A stretch of 64,000 nucleotides of DNA from Saccharomycopsis fibuligera x Saccharomycopsis cf. fibuligera (GCA_001936135.1 CP012810.1:3038001-3102000), one strand, 5' to 3'; counted from the stretch's first letter, positions 53,401 through 64,000 are shown. Numbers and translations are program-made. Notes: a model not told the origin generated them from the sequence alone.

Positions 53401-54654
53401 CACAAAGACTACGGCAGTGGTGGTAGTATTGGTGGCAACTCTAGCAACAGCCCTCTCAAAGATGACATGTCAGATGCTCTTGTAGAAGACGAACTTTTTG
53501 ATGATGTTGCCAGGGCAGGAGAAACTTGGATCCAAACGATATCAAAAGATAATTCCATTACTGAACCAGATGAATCAATTATACAATACAAGTCAGCTAA
53601 ACGGCCAATTTACAACTTGTTTTGCAATACCACTATGTACGTGTTTTTTCGATATTTGCGAACTCTTTACGACAGATTACTTGAATTAAAACAAATGAAT
53701 GGTGCAATGGAAAAGGAAATTCAAAATCGTACTGCTTCACCTTACGCACAGGATTTGGATTTAATGTCACATCAATTGGAAGATTTGGGCATCAACATTG
53801 TTGGCAAAAATTGCTATCAGCAAGTACTTGATATGTCAGTCAGATTAATTGAGGGCACAATTGAACATCAATGGTTTGAAGAATCGCTTCGAATAGAATA
53901 CCGCAACAAAGCGTTCAAACTTTTCACGGTAGACAAAGTGGTGCAAGGTTTGGTCAAGCATATGCATAATATTACATCGGACCACAAAAGCAGTGAGATA
54001 ATGTTATTGTTTGAACAAGATCGTACTGCATTGACTACAACAACAAGGCAACAAATAATCTATCGAATGAGGGTGCGTCAGTTGATGAATCTGGAAGAAA
54101 ATATGTTTAGAATTCAATATAACGAGTTGACAAATGACGTTCTTTTGCAATTTGTTGCATTGGGAGATTTGACGTTGAAAGATAAACGCAACAAGCAGGA
54201 ACAATACGATTATTATTTGACCACATACTTGATGAGTCATCCATCGGAAGGAGTGCCGGTAGACGATATGAATTTACCATTTATGGGAAGTTCTGTTCTC
54301 AATAACGAGTCAGAAGTATCTGTTGATGGGTACACTGATCCACAGTTGAAGATTGACATTGACAGAGAGTCTTACAAGTTGAGCTTTGTGCCTGGTTCTA
54401 GAGATGAATACACTAGATATACGGTGTATAATAATCCAATTCATGAAAAGATAGGTAGAAAAACCAAGATTGCAGAAAAACATGAGAAGCGTTTTTTCGA
54501 GAAAGTTTTGGATGGAGAGTTTGGGTGGAAAAATGGTCTTGAAGATTATCAAATTAGTCTGGGGTTGGCGCAGTTTGAACTGTTAGTGAAGAAAAAGGCT
54601 GCTGTATCTGAAGCTGCCAAAGCTGCAGGACCTGTTGAAAAGACTGTTGAGTAG
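50458..54654 (+). CDS. SIN3: Transcriptional co-repressor scaffold Sin3
   Basis: Sin3 is the scaffold of the Rpd3L and Rpd3S histone deacetylase complexes. This 1398-residue protein shows three paired amphipathic helix (PAH) domains: PAH1 about residues 54-125, PAH2 238-305 and PAH3 502-566. These are followed by the HDAC-interaction domain (about 589-780), with the family motif YRQLPKTETYMPCSGRD and later ALHETPAIAVPIVLKRLKQKD, and by a Sin3 C-terminal domain (about 1050-1380). Inter-PAH segments are Pro/Gln-rich; short poly-Gln sits at residues 6-14. The stop TAG at 54652 is followed by 17 in-frame sense codons (54655-54705). Length is near S. cerevisiae Sin3 (1536). PHO23 at 26.7 kb encodes a partner subunit. 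Confidence 0.97.
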   Translation: MTEEYRPQQQQQQQQQLLPPLDSRATASTAGSDAAANGLLLLQQQQQLYGSKRLNIEDALSYLDQVKSQFQKQPNVYNSFLDIMKDFNTQRIDTPGVIERVANLFKGHPVLVEGFNTFLPPGFNIVCSSDPKGPHNIRVITPSGIITANSDDNYSAVHSMVPPVANATPYPAHYNNSNITAGSAIGAVAQDHINRLNASAYSSNSVPPPLPREYNHNYHPYHSSYESNNNGSTEVLVEMDDAIGYVNKIKLRFTNEPHIYKSFLDLLQTYRREQRPIQEVYGQVALLFRDAPDLLADFKRFLPDPDAVEMGPTSGQNLAAGSETLPEVVERAPQKGLSRLPGVATYDGGNTLQASVRPLERQAEQQGLQRAFQPNQRLYQQTPPPPPPKQLPPLAPQQSPPRPEEYAQLPPYGNFQSPVKGNTTQAFKQEPRVSISSSQPPPPPPPPFLPLHASFDNFGYLSERETLKPEFINQHKLPQHQVLYSNPADDPFGQKQITNNTLDEELTFFDKVRKHINNKTTYNNFLKLLNLYSNGIIDKKMLVDRIESFIGDSVELFSWFKKFVQFNNTPYHIENIEFKKHRLELGLCKGYGSYRQLPKTETYMPCSGRDEMCWEVLNDEWVSHPSWESEESGYIAHRKNQYEENLYRVEDERHIYDFQIENNSRTIQTLEVIAHKIANMTDEEKKKFKLPDGLGHTSKTIYKKNIRFIYGPEKGFKVIDALHETPAIAVPIVLKRLKQKDEEWRKSHREWNDTWRDQVLKLYYKSLDHLGLTFKQTDKKLLTTKQLISELSTVKVESNSKRIIPLAPKPREQLEYNFDDKEVLVDISRLAMTWIRISSYLANDKMKLSDFFNSFLGLFFNLNDDILERLRKLSGSNSNNINDDNNSHHHHQTADIPEEEDLASSASSATATPTSGPPSTLLLLSASASASVSSLGLTPSSTSRSPQKKVSDLPTINPRKRHREPDLLRNVLRRNKKLNTRHKDYGSGGSIGGNSSNSPLKDDMSDALVEDELFDDVARAGETWIQTISKDNSITEPDESIIQYKSAKRPIYNLFCNTTMYVFFRYLRTLYDRLLELKQMNGAMEKEIQNRTASPYAQDLDLMSHQLEDLGINIVGKNCYQQVLDMSVRLIEGTIEHQWFEESLRIEYRNKAFKLFTVDKVVQGLVKHMHNITSDHKSSEIMLLFEQDRTALTTTTRQQIIYRMRVRQLMNLEENMFRIQYNELTNDVLLQFVALGDLTLKDKRNKQEQYDYYLTTYLMSHPSEGVPVDDMNLPFMGSSVLNNESEVSVDGYTDPQLKIDIDRESYKLSFVPGSRDEYTRYTVYNNPIHEKIGRKTKIAEKHEKRFFEKVLDGEFGWKNGLEDYQISLGLAQFELLVKKKAAVSEAAKAAGPVEKTVE

Positions 54655-55654
54655 ACTAAGGAATCTGATGAGGACATTGAAAACTCTGCTAAGACCGATT
54701 TAACTTAACTCTTTTGCTGTATGTTTCTTTTTTTTTTTTTTTTTTTTTTCTTTCTTTCTTAAAAAAAAACTTTCTTGCTTTACTTTTTTATTTTTGCTAA
54801 TTTGTTTGTTTTTGCTAGGGATGGGTATACACAAGGATTTGGCTAGTTTTTACATATTTGGAATGGAATAATTTAATATTAATTTATATCAAAACCATCA
54901 ATATGTAGTTTGTATGTGTAGCGCCATGCTGGTACTTGTGCAAGTCCTGCAGCAGAAATCACAAAACATTGACTGTGCTCTGGGAGATGTTATATTGATA
55001 CTGAGATTCCACAAAGGCACTACTGGAAGAGCGGTAGTAAAATGAATAACGTAATTTAGGAGTCAGCTAAATATGATTTTTTTCCTATTTTCTTTTTTTT
55101 TTTTTTAGCAGTTAAAATCATGGTCAGCAAATGGGTCTCCGTACCAATAAACCTACCTCAAAAATACTCAGCTCAATTGGTGGATCACGAGAGATTAGAA
55201 GAGTATTCCTGCTTGTAGAGGGTAGTACTAGCTTTAGTTTTACACTGTAGTCATACAAGCCAACAAAAGTCTCAAAGCTATGGATGCTACTGACATAATA
55301 TTCAACACTTTACGCCAATACCTTTTAATACCTCAACATATCTTGCTCTTTAACCCGCAAAGGTACCATGTTTTAAGCATCTTAGCTCACGGCTTGTTCT
55401 TATATTAAAAAGCGCACAAAAATATCCGTATCAGCCAAAATACGCTCTTCGGTATCCCCTTCTCGTCGGAGTTGATATTGATTTGCGATGTTTCTGATTA
55501 TTTATTTTTGGCAATCTCTAGAATTTTTCTTTGCTGCTGCCCTTGTCTTTGATCTTATTTCAAAAGTGTCCAGCCGTTCATTACACGTTCCAAAATCACC
55601 TTTTTGAGGAAAATTGAAAAAACGTAATAGAAGAATATAGCATAGAACAACACA
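54655..55654. other. 1.0 kb intergenic region SIN3 / first TMA29-like gene
   Basis: Starts with 17 codons open in the SIN3 frame after its TAG, then T- and A-rich tracts (54727-54750; 55082-55106). The rest, up to the ATG at 55655, is promoter-like. No other gene. Confidence 0.6.
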
Positions 55655-56476
55655 ATGTCGTTTGGTCCTGCTGCTGCTGCTCGATTGTCAGAGAAGACAG
55701 TTCTCATCACCGGTGCTTCCAGTGGCATTGGTAAAGCCACCGCTAGGGAATTCGCTGACTCCTCCAACGGTAACATCAAGCTAATTTTGACCGCTAGAAG
55801 AATAGAAAAGCTTGAAACATTGAAAAAAGAGCTAGAAAAAAAATATCCATCTATTCAAATCTTTAATCAATTACTCGATATATCCGACATAAATTCTGTG
55901 GAACCCTTCTTTGCTGCGCTTCCGCTTAATTTCCAAGATATTGACATTCTTGTCAACAATGCCGGTATCGCTTTGGGCTACGAGTATGTGGGCGATATTG
56001 AACCAGCTGATATTGACAAAGTCTACAGTACCAACGTAATTGGCAACATTGCGATAGTTCAGCACGTTGTATCGCATTTCAGGACAAAAAATTCTGGTGA
56101 TGTGGTGCAAATTGGTTCGATTGCCGGCAGAGACCCATATGTTGGTGGGTCCATTTACTGTTCTTCCAAAGCTGCATTGAATGCCTTTACCAGTTCTTTA
56201 AGAAAAGAATTAATCCCTACCAAGATCAGGGTCATTGAGATTCAGCCAGGAGCAGTAAATACAGAATTCCATACGGTTCGATTGCGAGGCGATGAGGAAA
56301 AAGCAAAGAAAATTTGTGTTTCTGAACCATTATACCCGGAAGATATTGCTGAGAGTGTTGTTTATGCTGTTTCTAGAAGACAAAATGTGGTTGTTGCCGA
56401 AGCATTGATGTTACCGTCAGGACAAGCAGGCTCTGGAAGCTTGTACTGGCGTGATCCAAAATGGAATAAGGATTAG
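55655..56476 (+). CDS. NADP-dependent short-chain dehydrogenase (TMA29/YMR226C type), copy 1
   Basis: This 273-residue classical SDR shows [12 protein letters not shown] (cofactor), ARR following beta-strand 2 (NADP preference), NNAGIA, GSIAGRD and catalytic YCSSK, and ends with NVVVAE and RDPKWNKD. The pattern matches S. cerevisiae Ymr226c (Tma29), a cytosolic dehydrogenase acting on serine/allo-threonine and 3-hydroxy acids. The first of two tandem paralogues; both start M(S/P)FG(P/S)AAAARLS. It differs from copy 2 by scattered substitutions along its length. The ATG at 55655 in ACACAATG context is the first in frame. Exact substrate cannot be inferred. Confidence 0.92.
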   Translation: MSFGPAAAARLSEKTVLITGASSGIGKATAREFADSSNGNIKLILTARRIEKLETLKKELEKKYPSIQIFNQLLDISDINSVEPFFAALPLNFQDIDILVNNAGIALGYEYVGDIEPADIDKVYSTNVIGNIAIVQHVVSHFRTKNSGDVVQIGSIAGRDPYVGGSIYCSSKAALNAFTSSLRKELIPTKIRVIEIQPGAVNTEFHTVRLRGDEEKAKKICVSEPLYPEDIAESVVYAVSRRQNVVVAEALMLPSGQAGSGSLYWRDPKWNKD

Positions 56477-57317
56477 ATTTGGCAGTTGGTGATCGTATCA
56501 TGAGTCATTATACTATTTACCCTCATATATATCGCATCGAAATCTTTAATATAGAAGCTTTTACATAACTGGATAATTCTCTGGCGATCCTCAAGAAATT
56601 TAAATAATTTTAGAGTTGAAATCCTAATTTTGATGTGTGATAGCAAAATCAGCTAAGAGGTCAAAGTAGTTAAAGTAGGACCTCACAAGTCAGAGTCAAT
56701 ACAAGTATTCTGGTCTCTAGCAACTCAAAAAAAAAAAAAAAAAAAAAAGAAAAAGAAAAAAAGAAAAAAAGGACAAAAAATACTCAAATTTTAGGAATTC
56801 TGTCAACAAAGAAATAACAATACCAATAAATCTGTTTGATATCTTCTCCACTTTTGAAGTTAGTGGGTCTTGGGGAATTGGCAACCCCATTGTGATAATA
56901 CTCTGCTTGTAGACCACAATCGTTCCTAATCACCTCATCGCACTAATGAGCACCAACATATGGCCTGCAGCGACTACTTTACATCCTTTGCCACCTTCAG
57001 ACTTGAATGATTAACTGAATAGTTTGTTAGTATTTCACAAACACCTACCTACTTTGGTCTATTTTCGCAAACTCTGGATACATACACATACCGCCCTCCC
57101 ATTAACAATTGCCAATCAAAACAGAAGAGAAAGTCGCCCGCTGCGTGCTCATCGCCACAGTTTTCGCCATTGCAAGACATATAAAAATTTCCCCATTCGC
57201 TCTTTGCAAATCCTTCTCCCTCCTCTTTCTTTTTCTCTCATTCCCATAACATTTTTAAACTTCTTATCCAACTCAATTCAACTCAAACACCAACATCTCC
57301 CAATTCTTGTTTGAAAA
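56477..57317. other. 841-base spacer between tandem dehydrogenases
   Basis: Includes an A-rich tract (56729-56768) and promoter-like sequence with T/C-rich leader (57200-57300) ahead of copy 2. No gene seen. Confidence 0.55.
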
Positions 57318-58139
57318 ATGCCTTTCGGATCTGCTGCTGCTGCTCGTTTGTCGGGCAAAACCATTCTCATTACCGGTGCCTCCAGCGGCATTGGCAAAGC
57401 CACTGCTTCTGAGTTCGCCGAGTCCTCGGAAGGCAAAGTCAACCTCATTTTGACCGCTAGAAGAGTAGAAAAACTTGATTCATTGAAATCAGAACTCGAA
57501 CAAAAATATCCAGGTACAATCAAAATCCATACTCAATTCCTTGATGTTTCCGATATCAAATCAATCAAGCCATTTTTTGCTAATCTTCCGACAGATTTCA
57601 AAGATATTGACATTCTCGTTAACAATGCTGGCTTAGCTCTTGGTAACGATAAAGTAGGTGACATTGCACAATCCGACATCAACACTGTCTTCAACACCAA
57701 CGTTCTCGGCAATATTGAAGTTGTGCAAACCCTCTTACCATATTTCAAGCAAAAAAATGCTGGCGGTATCGTTCAGCTTGGTTCCATTGCCGGCAGAGAT
57801 GCTTATACTGGTGGATCCATTTACTGTGCTTCAAAATTCGCCTTGAATGCATTTACTAGCTCATTGAGAAAAGAGTTGATTTCTACCAAAATCAGAGTCA
57901 TAGAAATACAACCTGGTGCCGTTGAGACAGAATTCAGTAAAGTTAGATTAAGAGGCGACGAAGAAAAGGCTAAAGCAGTCTACGTTGCTGAACCATTGTA
58001 CCCTGAAGATATCGCTGATAGTATTGTTTATGCGGTTTCTAGAAGACAAAATGTGGTTGTTGCTGAATCTTTGATTTTTCCAAGTAACCAAGCTGGGGCT
58101 GGAGGCTTGAGATGGGCCGATCCAAACTGGAAGAATTAG
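57318..58139 (+). CDS. NADP-dependent short-chain dehydrogenase (TMA29/YMR226C type), copy 2
   Basis: A 273-residue SDR almost collinear with copy 1: [28 protein letters not shown], catalytic YCASK, and final [10 protein letters not shown]. Codon use is more biased (TTG, GGT, AGA, GTT) than in copy 1, hinting at higher expression. It has a T/C-rich leader like YNK1. The tandem pair is probably a duplication within the lineage; only one YMR226C gene exists in S. cerevisiae. Either copy may be the functional orthologue. Confidence 0.93.
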   Translation: MPFGSAAAARLSGKTILITGASSGIGKATASEFAESSEGKVNLILTARRVEKLDSLKSELEQKYPGTIKIHTQFLDVSDIKSIKPFFANLPTDFKDIDILVNNAGLALGNDKVGDIAQSDINTVFNTNVLGNIEVVQTLLPYFKQKNAGGIVQLGSIAGRDAYTGGSIYCASKFALNAFTSSLRKELISTKIRVIEIQPGAVETEFSKVRLRGDEEKAKAVYVAEPLYPEDIADSIVYAVSRRQNVVVAESLIFPSNQAGAGGLRWADPNWKN

Positions 58140-58515
58140 AATTGGAGTTTGTGTTTTTTTTGTTTGTAAGTAAACGATTAGCAATAAATGTGCAAAATCT
58201 AGATTGCGGAATACGTATTGGACTTTTTAGTTGGCTGTTTTCCCAAAGTTATATGCTAGGATTTTTTTTTTGGTATGCATATTAAAACCTCAAGCCTAAT
58301 TTTTAGTTGAAGTATATTTGTAAAGTATTAAATTTTATGTACATCAGTAAAAAATCACAGCGAATAAACGTAATGACGTGCCTTAAAAGAATGATTAGTA
58401 CGAAAAAGAAAAAGATATATAAAAAATGATGAAAAAACTATGAATCAATAACTATAGCAAAACACAAAACCAGGGAACAAAAAAGTTTTAAAAAGTAAAC
58501 CAGACACAACAACGA

Positions 58516-58549
<34 letters not shown>

Positions 58550-58835
58550 AGAAAATCTAACGTTGAAAAATATGGAATTATAGATTAAAAAGAAATATTA
58601 GTCAAAATAGTCAAAATAATTAAATCAGAAAAAAACTCGTACAACGTAAACTAGTACCAATACTAAAAAAATAGGCACTAAAAATGCTTTGGGCAAAATA
58701 TAAGCATAAACGTAAAGCGCACAACGAAGAAGAAATATGAAAAAACCAAAACCAAAAAATCATCAAATCCCGTCAAGACATATTGCAAAATATAAAAGAG
58801 CAAAATAGTACAGCCAAAATGGGTTAAAGTCCCAG
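58140..58835. other. Convergent intergenic region TMA29 copy 2 / SSK2
   Basis: AT-rich with a 32-A run (58517-58548); no gene or RNA recognised. Confidence 0.55.
58517..58548. repeat. Poly(A) tract, 32 nt
   Basis: Uninterrupted A run in the convergent region. Confidence 0.95.
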
Positions 58836-61800
58836 TTAATTTGTTTCGGACAAATCAGATGAGGAAGCATTACTTTCATAACCCACTTGTAAAGCTCTAA
58901 TTTCTGCCAACCATGGGTCATTAATCAACTCAGCGGCAGTAGCTCTCTTATCCGGTCTAATTTCAAAACATCTTTTGATGAAATTAACCCCATTTTTACT
59001 CAACTCGCCGAATTCAGGCAATTGTGGCTTATGCCCACTAGCAATATGATACATTATAGCATATTCATTGTCCAATTTCCACCATGGTGCTCTGCCAGTG
59101 GCCATTTCACTGACACAACAACCTAATGCCCAGACATCACTGCTTCCTAAGACTTCATTATTATTACCAGTGATACTTTCCGGCGACATATACATTGGAG
59201 TACCAGTGATTCCAGTCTGGTGAGCCGCAATTGGTGAGTCTGGATGCATGCTTTTGGTTCTACCAGTGGAGGCAATAACTTTAGCAGCACCAAAATCAAT
59301 AAATTTAATAACCCCAAGTCTATTAAGTAAAATGTTTCCTGGTTTGACGTCGCGATGAGTAATACCGTTTTGGTGCAAGTATGCTAACCCTTCAACCATT
59401 TGGAAAGTGTACCATTGAATCAACCGTTCATCGGCAATTCTACCTTGCTCAAGCAAACTAGCTAATGATCCACCTTCGCAATATTCCATAAATAGATAAA
59501 CTTTATCGCTATGGACTTCAACGCCAAAATAATGGACAATGTTTGGATGATTTAACATTTCAAGCACTGTCATTTCATCCTTAACAATGTTACCAATTTT
59601 AGTAACCAATTGACTGTTTGGGAATTTAACTTCTTTCACAGCCATCACATTACCATTAGTCAAATCATTAGCAATGTACACGGCACCAAATGAACCACCT
59701 CCCAAATAATCACCTTTCTGCCACTTGGAGGAAAATTTTGAAAATGTAGATGACAAATATGCCAAGAATTTGTTTTCCGATTTCTTGTCATCCAAGACTT
59801 TACCAATAGCTTCATATTGACGCATCTTAGCAGTAACTTGCCTATCCAATTCAGCGATCTTTTCACTAAGTTCAGTGTTTTTGTGCATTGCCAAAGTGTT
59901 TTCTCTTTGAATAACGGTTTTTTGTAATTTGGAAATTGAAAGCAACACTTTATCAGCTTTATTCGATCTTGCTCCCATGATATCGAAATGTGAAATCAAT
60001 AACGCTAAGCATCCGGCCACTTTGATCTTGAGAATTCGGAATTGGTCATTTGTCAATAGCAAGACATTAAACTTTTGTAAAATTAAGATTGCAAATTCTA
60101 AAGCGGAAACACACCATTTGAAAGTCTTTTGTTCAGTAGCTACACAATCATCAACAATAAGTTTAACCCATTCAATAGTGACTTTGATCATATACTCCAC
60201 AAAAAGACCTCTTTTTGCTGGCTCAATAGTTTTTAAAGACAGCAAACTCGTGTCTCTCATAATAAAGAACAAATTGTTGATGATTTCCAAGAAACTGGTA
60301 TCGATACTTTCTCTAGAAACCAGGGACAAGATTTGATCTTTCAATCTTAAACCTTTTTCCAAAATGATGAACGACATCTTATTGTAATACTTGTTGATCT
60401 TGACAAATTCTTTTTGAACTTGGAAAAGGGTACATGTTCGCTCGGTACGCAAATTCTTAATAAGTTTTAATAATTTCTTTTCCCGACTCACGGAACTTAT
60501 CGAATCTCTACTTGACCCTTTCAACAGCTCATGACTATCATCGGCCTTATTATTATTATTATCATCTTCATTCACTGTTAATTTATCAAACAATTTCACC
60601 GCATAGTCAACACTACTTCGTGGTGCCTTGCTATCACCTAGAAGCTCCGAACCCAAATCGGTTTCTGAAACATAGTATTTTTTCAAATTATTAATGAAAT
60701 TTGCCTTGGAGGCAGGAAGATTAAATGATGAACCTTGAGTAGCTAAAAATGCAGTCCCGTATCTAGCTGCAGACAACTTTGGGAATACTGAGAGTTCGCT
60801 TTCTGGTAAGTCAATATTTCTAACTTTTCCTTCCCAGTTTATAGGTCTAACAACTGGTAAAATTATCATGTATCCAACTTTAGCTCTTGCGTCTTCGAAA
60901 CTGGTGCTGTTTGACCCAAGAGCAGCTGCAGTTGTAGCTTCTTTATCAATAGAATCATTGCTTTTGCCAAGACTGATACTTGACAGATCTTTGGTAGATA
61001 CTTTGTACAAACCAGCATTGTTATTATTATTATTGTTGTTGTTGTTATTGTTGTTCTTCAAATCCGAGTCTTTGCCAACTGCGGCTTCGTTGTAATCAAA
61101 CTTATTATTTTCCTTATAGCTATCTTCAATGATCTTGATACTGGTGTTGCTCACGTCGACTTTCAAAGATTCAAGGCTTGGTTTTTTCAAATCACAACCC
61201 AATTTGGAACCTTGTAGGATACCAGTGATATCTCGATCTGAGCAGTTGAGTAATTCCTCACTGATGAATGCATAAATGATAAGGTTTCTTCTAGCAGGTT
61301 TGCCATTGGCGTTACTGTTACCATTGGCGTCACTCTCAGTGTTTGATTTACCCTTATTGTACAAAATATCATGTAAATTTGACGTTGTGTTTATGGTGAC
61401 CAACGCATGATTTCTCTTCTTTAAAAACTGCAACAAAATCTTAGCAATGGTGAAATCCTTGTTGAAATTCAAATGCAAAATCAACCCGTTTTGGACTGCT
61501 TTCAATGTATTGTTGGTAAATTTTGTTAAATTTCTCTTAACGTTATTGAAATTGTCAAATGTGGTGGTATACCATTTAATAAACTTCAATTTACTTTGCA
61601 ATGATGGGTTATCTAACTGATAATCCAAATAATTTAATAATCGTTCAACTAGTTTCGAAATCAAAAATAAAACATTTCTGGAAAGTTTAAAACCTGAATT
61701 GATTTCCAAAAAATATCCCACATTTCTCATGAAGTACCATTCTTTTTCCAACACTTCTGGCTCCTTGTAGGTAGTAAAAGAGAATGTGGTTCTTGAACTA

Positions 61801-63566
61801 TCCAATAATTTTCTATGGAAAAGAACAAGCAAAAACTCGATGAAATCAAGTAAAAGTCGATCTGATTCCTTGTAGTCAATTTCCAAATCTTTCAAATTGA
61901 TATCTGGCACCCCGTTCAAAAACTTGAATAAATTTTCCTTCACCTGGAAACATAACTTGATAATGACTTTGAAATCATAAATGGTCTGATCAATACCCAT
62001 TAATGTTTGTTGAGTAATATTTTTCGCATAATATAATCTAAGTCTAATGACTTCTTTAATCAAATTTGATGGAAATTTTACCAACTCAAGGAGAATCTTT
62101 AAGTATGAAGGTAAATTAATTTCGTCAAACATATCTTTAGACACCAAGTACGATTCCTTAGCTTTTCTAGACCATGGATTAATAACACTAAAAATCTTTT
62201 TTTCCACAACTTCGCCTAAATTCTTATAGGCCAAAATATTCTCCGCAAAACAAGATGCATCTAGCTCATTAATATCACTATACTTGGTTGTCGATTCGTC
62301 TTCGTACGCATCGTCAATAATTACGGTTTCCGTGGCGTCATCATAAACGGCATGTAGCGGTGGCACTCGCGTACTGGTTGTGCTATTTTGTGCTGGACTC
62401 ATAGTACCGCTATGAATGCCTTGTCTGTTATTTTCAACAACACCGCCACTCAAGTCATCAGGAAATCCAGCTGCTGCAACAGCCGCTGCTTGCGATGGTG
62501 CAGGCGGCGCTGTTGCTGCTTGTGCTGATGGCACCATGGTCGCAGGTTCGTCAAAGTGAGTGGGTCTTGATAATGAAGAATTCAGTGATGATGAATGGTG
62601 GCGACGTTCAAATTCTTGAGGGAAATTAACTGAAGCCTGGCTCAGATGACTGCTTAGATTGTAACGGTAATAAGTGTCATTTTTGAACCATTTAATCAAT
62701 ACTTCTTTTTCAAAATACAATGCACTAATGATATTTTTCCAGCTGATTAGTGCGTTCAATCTTTTTTCAAATTTTTCAGACTTGAGTATTGGTTTAGCAA
62801 TGTACATCTCTTCATGTGTTATCCATAATTGTTCACATCCATCATATTTCTCCAACAAGTTATCTACTTCTTTACTCGCTTCTTCGTATAAGTATGCATC
62901 TAGTTGATGCTGCTGTTGTTGCGTTAATTTAAAGAATTTCTTGTAATCTTCCTTGTCCAAAACACTTAGATCGATTTCATTACCGAAGTGGCCTTCTTCA
63001 ATAAGCATTGCGTAAAAATTGTTTTCTGCTTGTTCCTTGTTGAATCTATAATTTAAAACTTCTTCAATAACTTCGTCCATCAAACTTCTGCTATAACCCA
63101 AAATTCGTTTCTGTTCAAGAATATCACGACTATATTTTTTAGCCTTCAAAGAAAGCCATAAGTTTTCTTTATACTGATTAATGAAAAAACTAGACAAATA
63201 TGCTTCACTACCATGAGCATTCATCATGTTAATATTTTCTTCATCGGCACCGAAATTCAACTTTTTAATCATTTTGTTTTTTTCCGCAGTAACGATATCA
63301 CTCTTAATAACCACCCCCAACATTAACTGCCATTCAAATCTTTCCAAGAAATTCTCGTCGTCTAATAATTCAGGCTTAAGTTTTGGTTGAATCAAGGGAT
63401 ATATAAGATTGTCATCTATTTGGAAAGCATCATTAACGTCATTAGTAGCAATTCGGGCAATTTCACTAGCATAACCAATATTTGTATCTTCCTCCTCAGC
63501 ATCAGCGTCACCAAAAATTTTCTTAAATTCATCATTATCAGGTTGTTGCTGCTGTTGTTGTTGGCT

Positions 63567-63607
<41 letters not shown>

Positions 63608-64000
63608 GCGTTACGTCATCGAGTTCTTGATTACCAGGGGATTGTGACCGTTCAGTCGCGCTTTCTGTATACATCAAAGCATAAGATGGATCCAATCTAT
63701 TGTCTTCGAGTCCAAATTGGGTGCCAGCTGCGTTTGGGCGTACTGGCACTGGCGCGATAGGATCAATATTAAATGCGTTAGCTTGCTGGTTGTTAGTATT
63801 ATTAATATTGTTTATAGCGGCTGTTGAAGGTCCAAGGTCGGTTGAAGCTCTATTAAGTGAAAAACTATCCTTTTGTTGCATTAAAAATTCTTTCAAGGTG
63901 GTCAACTCTTCATTGCCATTATCTAGGACTTCTTCAGGAACTTCAGCCGGGAGAGTAGCGGATCTAGCTAGTCTTAAATCCGGTTCGTTAGTTTCCTTAT
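58836..64000 (-). CDS. SSK2: MAP kinase kinase kinase Ssk2 (5' end outside window)
   Basis: The C-terminal kinase domain is a MEKK: GGGSFG glycine loop, Lys in MAVKEVKF, HRDVKPGN, DFGAAK, and GTPMYMSPES, ending near residue 1665 of the visible frame. The long N-terminal half (SSK2/SSK22/MTK1-type, with DLKKPSLESLK and QEFERRHHSS segments) fits the HOG-pathway kinase that receives the Ssk1 signal and phosphorylates Pbs2 under osmotic stress. Low-complexity insertions: poly-Gln near genomic 63545-63610 and poly-Asn near 61018-61056. The apparent initiation near 63905 is a TTG, not ATG, and the frame runs open through the last bases (coding ...PAEVPEEVLDNGNEEL before it), so the true start lies to the right of 64000. 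CTG-clade yeasts generally keep a single SSK2. Confidence 0.92.

Noticed and set aside
1-64000. Transposable elements, LTRs, retro-elements or virus-like elements
   Set aside because: I searched by eye for reverse transcriptase, integrase, transposase and terminal repeat signals and saw none.

Overview
This window is nuclear DNA of a budding yeast, almost certainly from the CUG-Ser (CTG) clade near Lodderomyces / Candida parapsilosis; Lodderomyces elongisporus is my best guess. Evidence: compact ascomycete genes in Saccharomyces/Candida-like families; short introns with GTATGT or GTAAGT donors and TACTAAC-type branch points close to the 5' ends of genes; an AT-rich sequence with long A/T tracts between genes; and exceptionally long poly-Gln, poly-Asn and Ala-Asn tracts in regulatory proteins. 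If the CTG clade assignment is right, CTG codons should be read as Ser, so residues quoted here from a standard translation are provisional at those codons.

Layout. Left part (1-9 kb): YNK1 (NDP kinase), an unidentified disordered protein with a KEN motif, FOX2 (peroxisomal beta-oxidation) divergent from CCS1 (copper chaperone for SOD1), and a small single-pass membrane protein. A 4 kb gene-free stretch (8.9-12.9 kb) carries palindromes, a hairpin, a 24-G run and a 19-C run, and leads into WHI3 (RNA-binding cell-size/cell-fate regulator). The centre (17-31 kb) holds a CENP-I/CTF3 kinetochore protein, OCA1-type phosphatase divergent from OST2 (split by an intron), RAS1 (12-nt first exon), PHO23 (ING/PHD subunit of Rpd3L) and a Cys-rich membrane protein. 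The 31-45 kb part holds an AVT3/AVT4-type vacuolar amino-acid exporter, PHO4 (bHLH phosphate regulator, hugely expanded by repeats) and VPS8 (CORVET; the ATG lies in a separate 30-nt exon). The right part (45-64 kb) holds INP54 (PI(4,5)P2 5-phosphatase), a WD40 protein with a 59-nt intron divergent from VTI1 (two introns), SIN3, a tandem pair of TMA29/YMR226C-type short-chain dehydrogenases, and SSK2 (HOG-pathway MAPKKK), whose 5' end runs off the right edge.

Functional links are by pathway rather than operon: SIN3 and PHO23 are both Rpd3L subunits; PHO4 governs phosphate response; VPS8 and VTI1 act in endosome/vacuole traffic and the AVT transporter in the vacuole; RAS1, WHI3 and SSK2 are signalling or cell-fate regulators. 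Six introns in five genes were resolved directly from splice signals plus conserved protein sequence across the junction. I found no tRNA, rRNA, transposon, LTR element, CRISPR array or convincing new multi-gene system. The points most worth checking are the split genes, the in-frame tail after the SIN3 stop, the long structured region ahead of WHI3, and the repeat architecture of PHO4.
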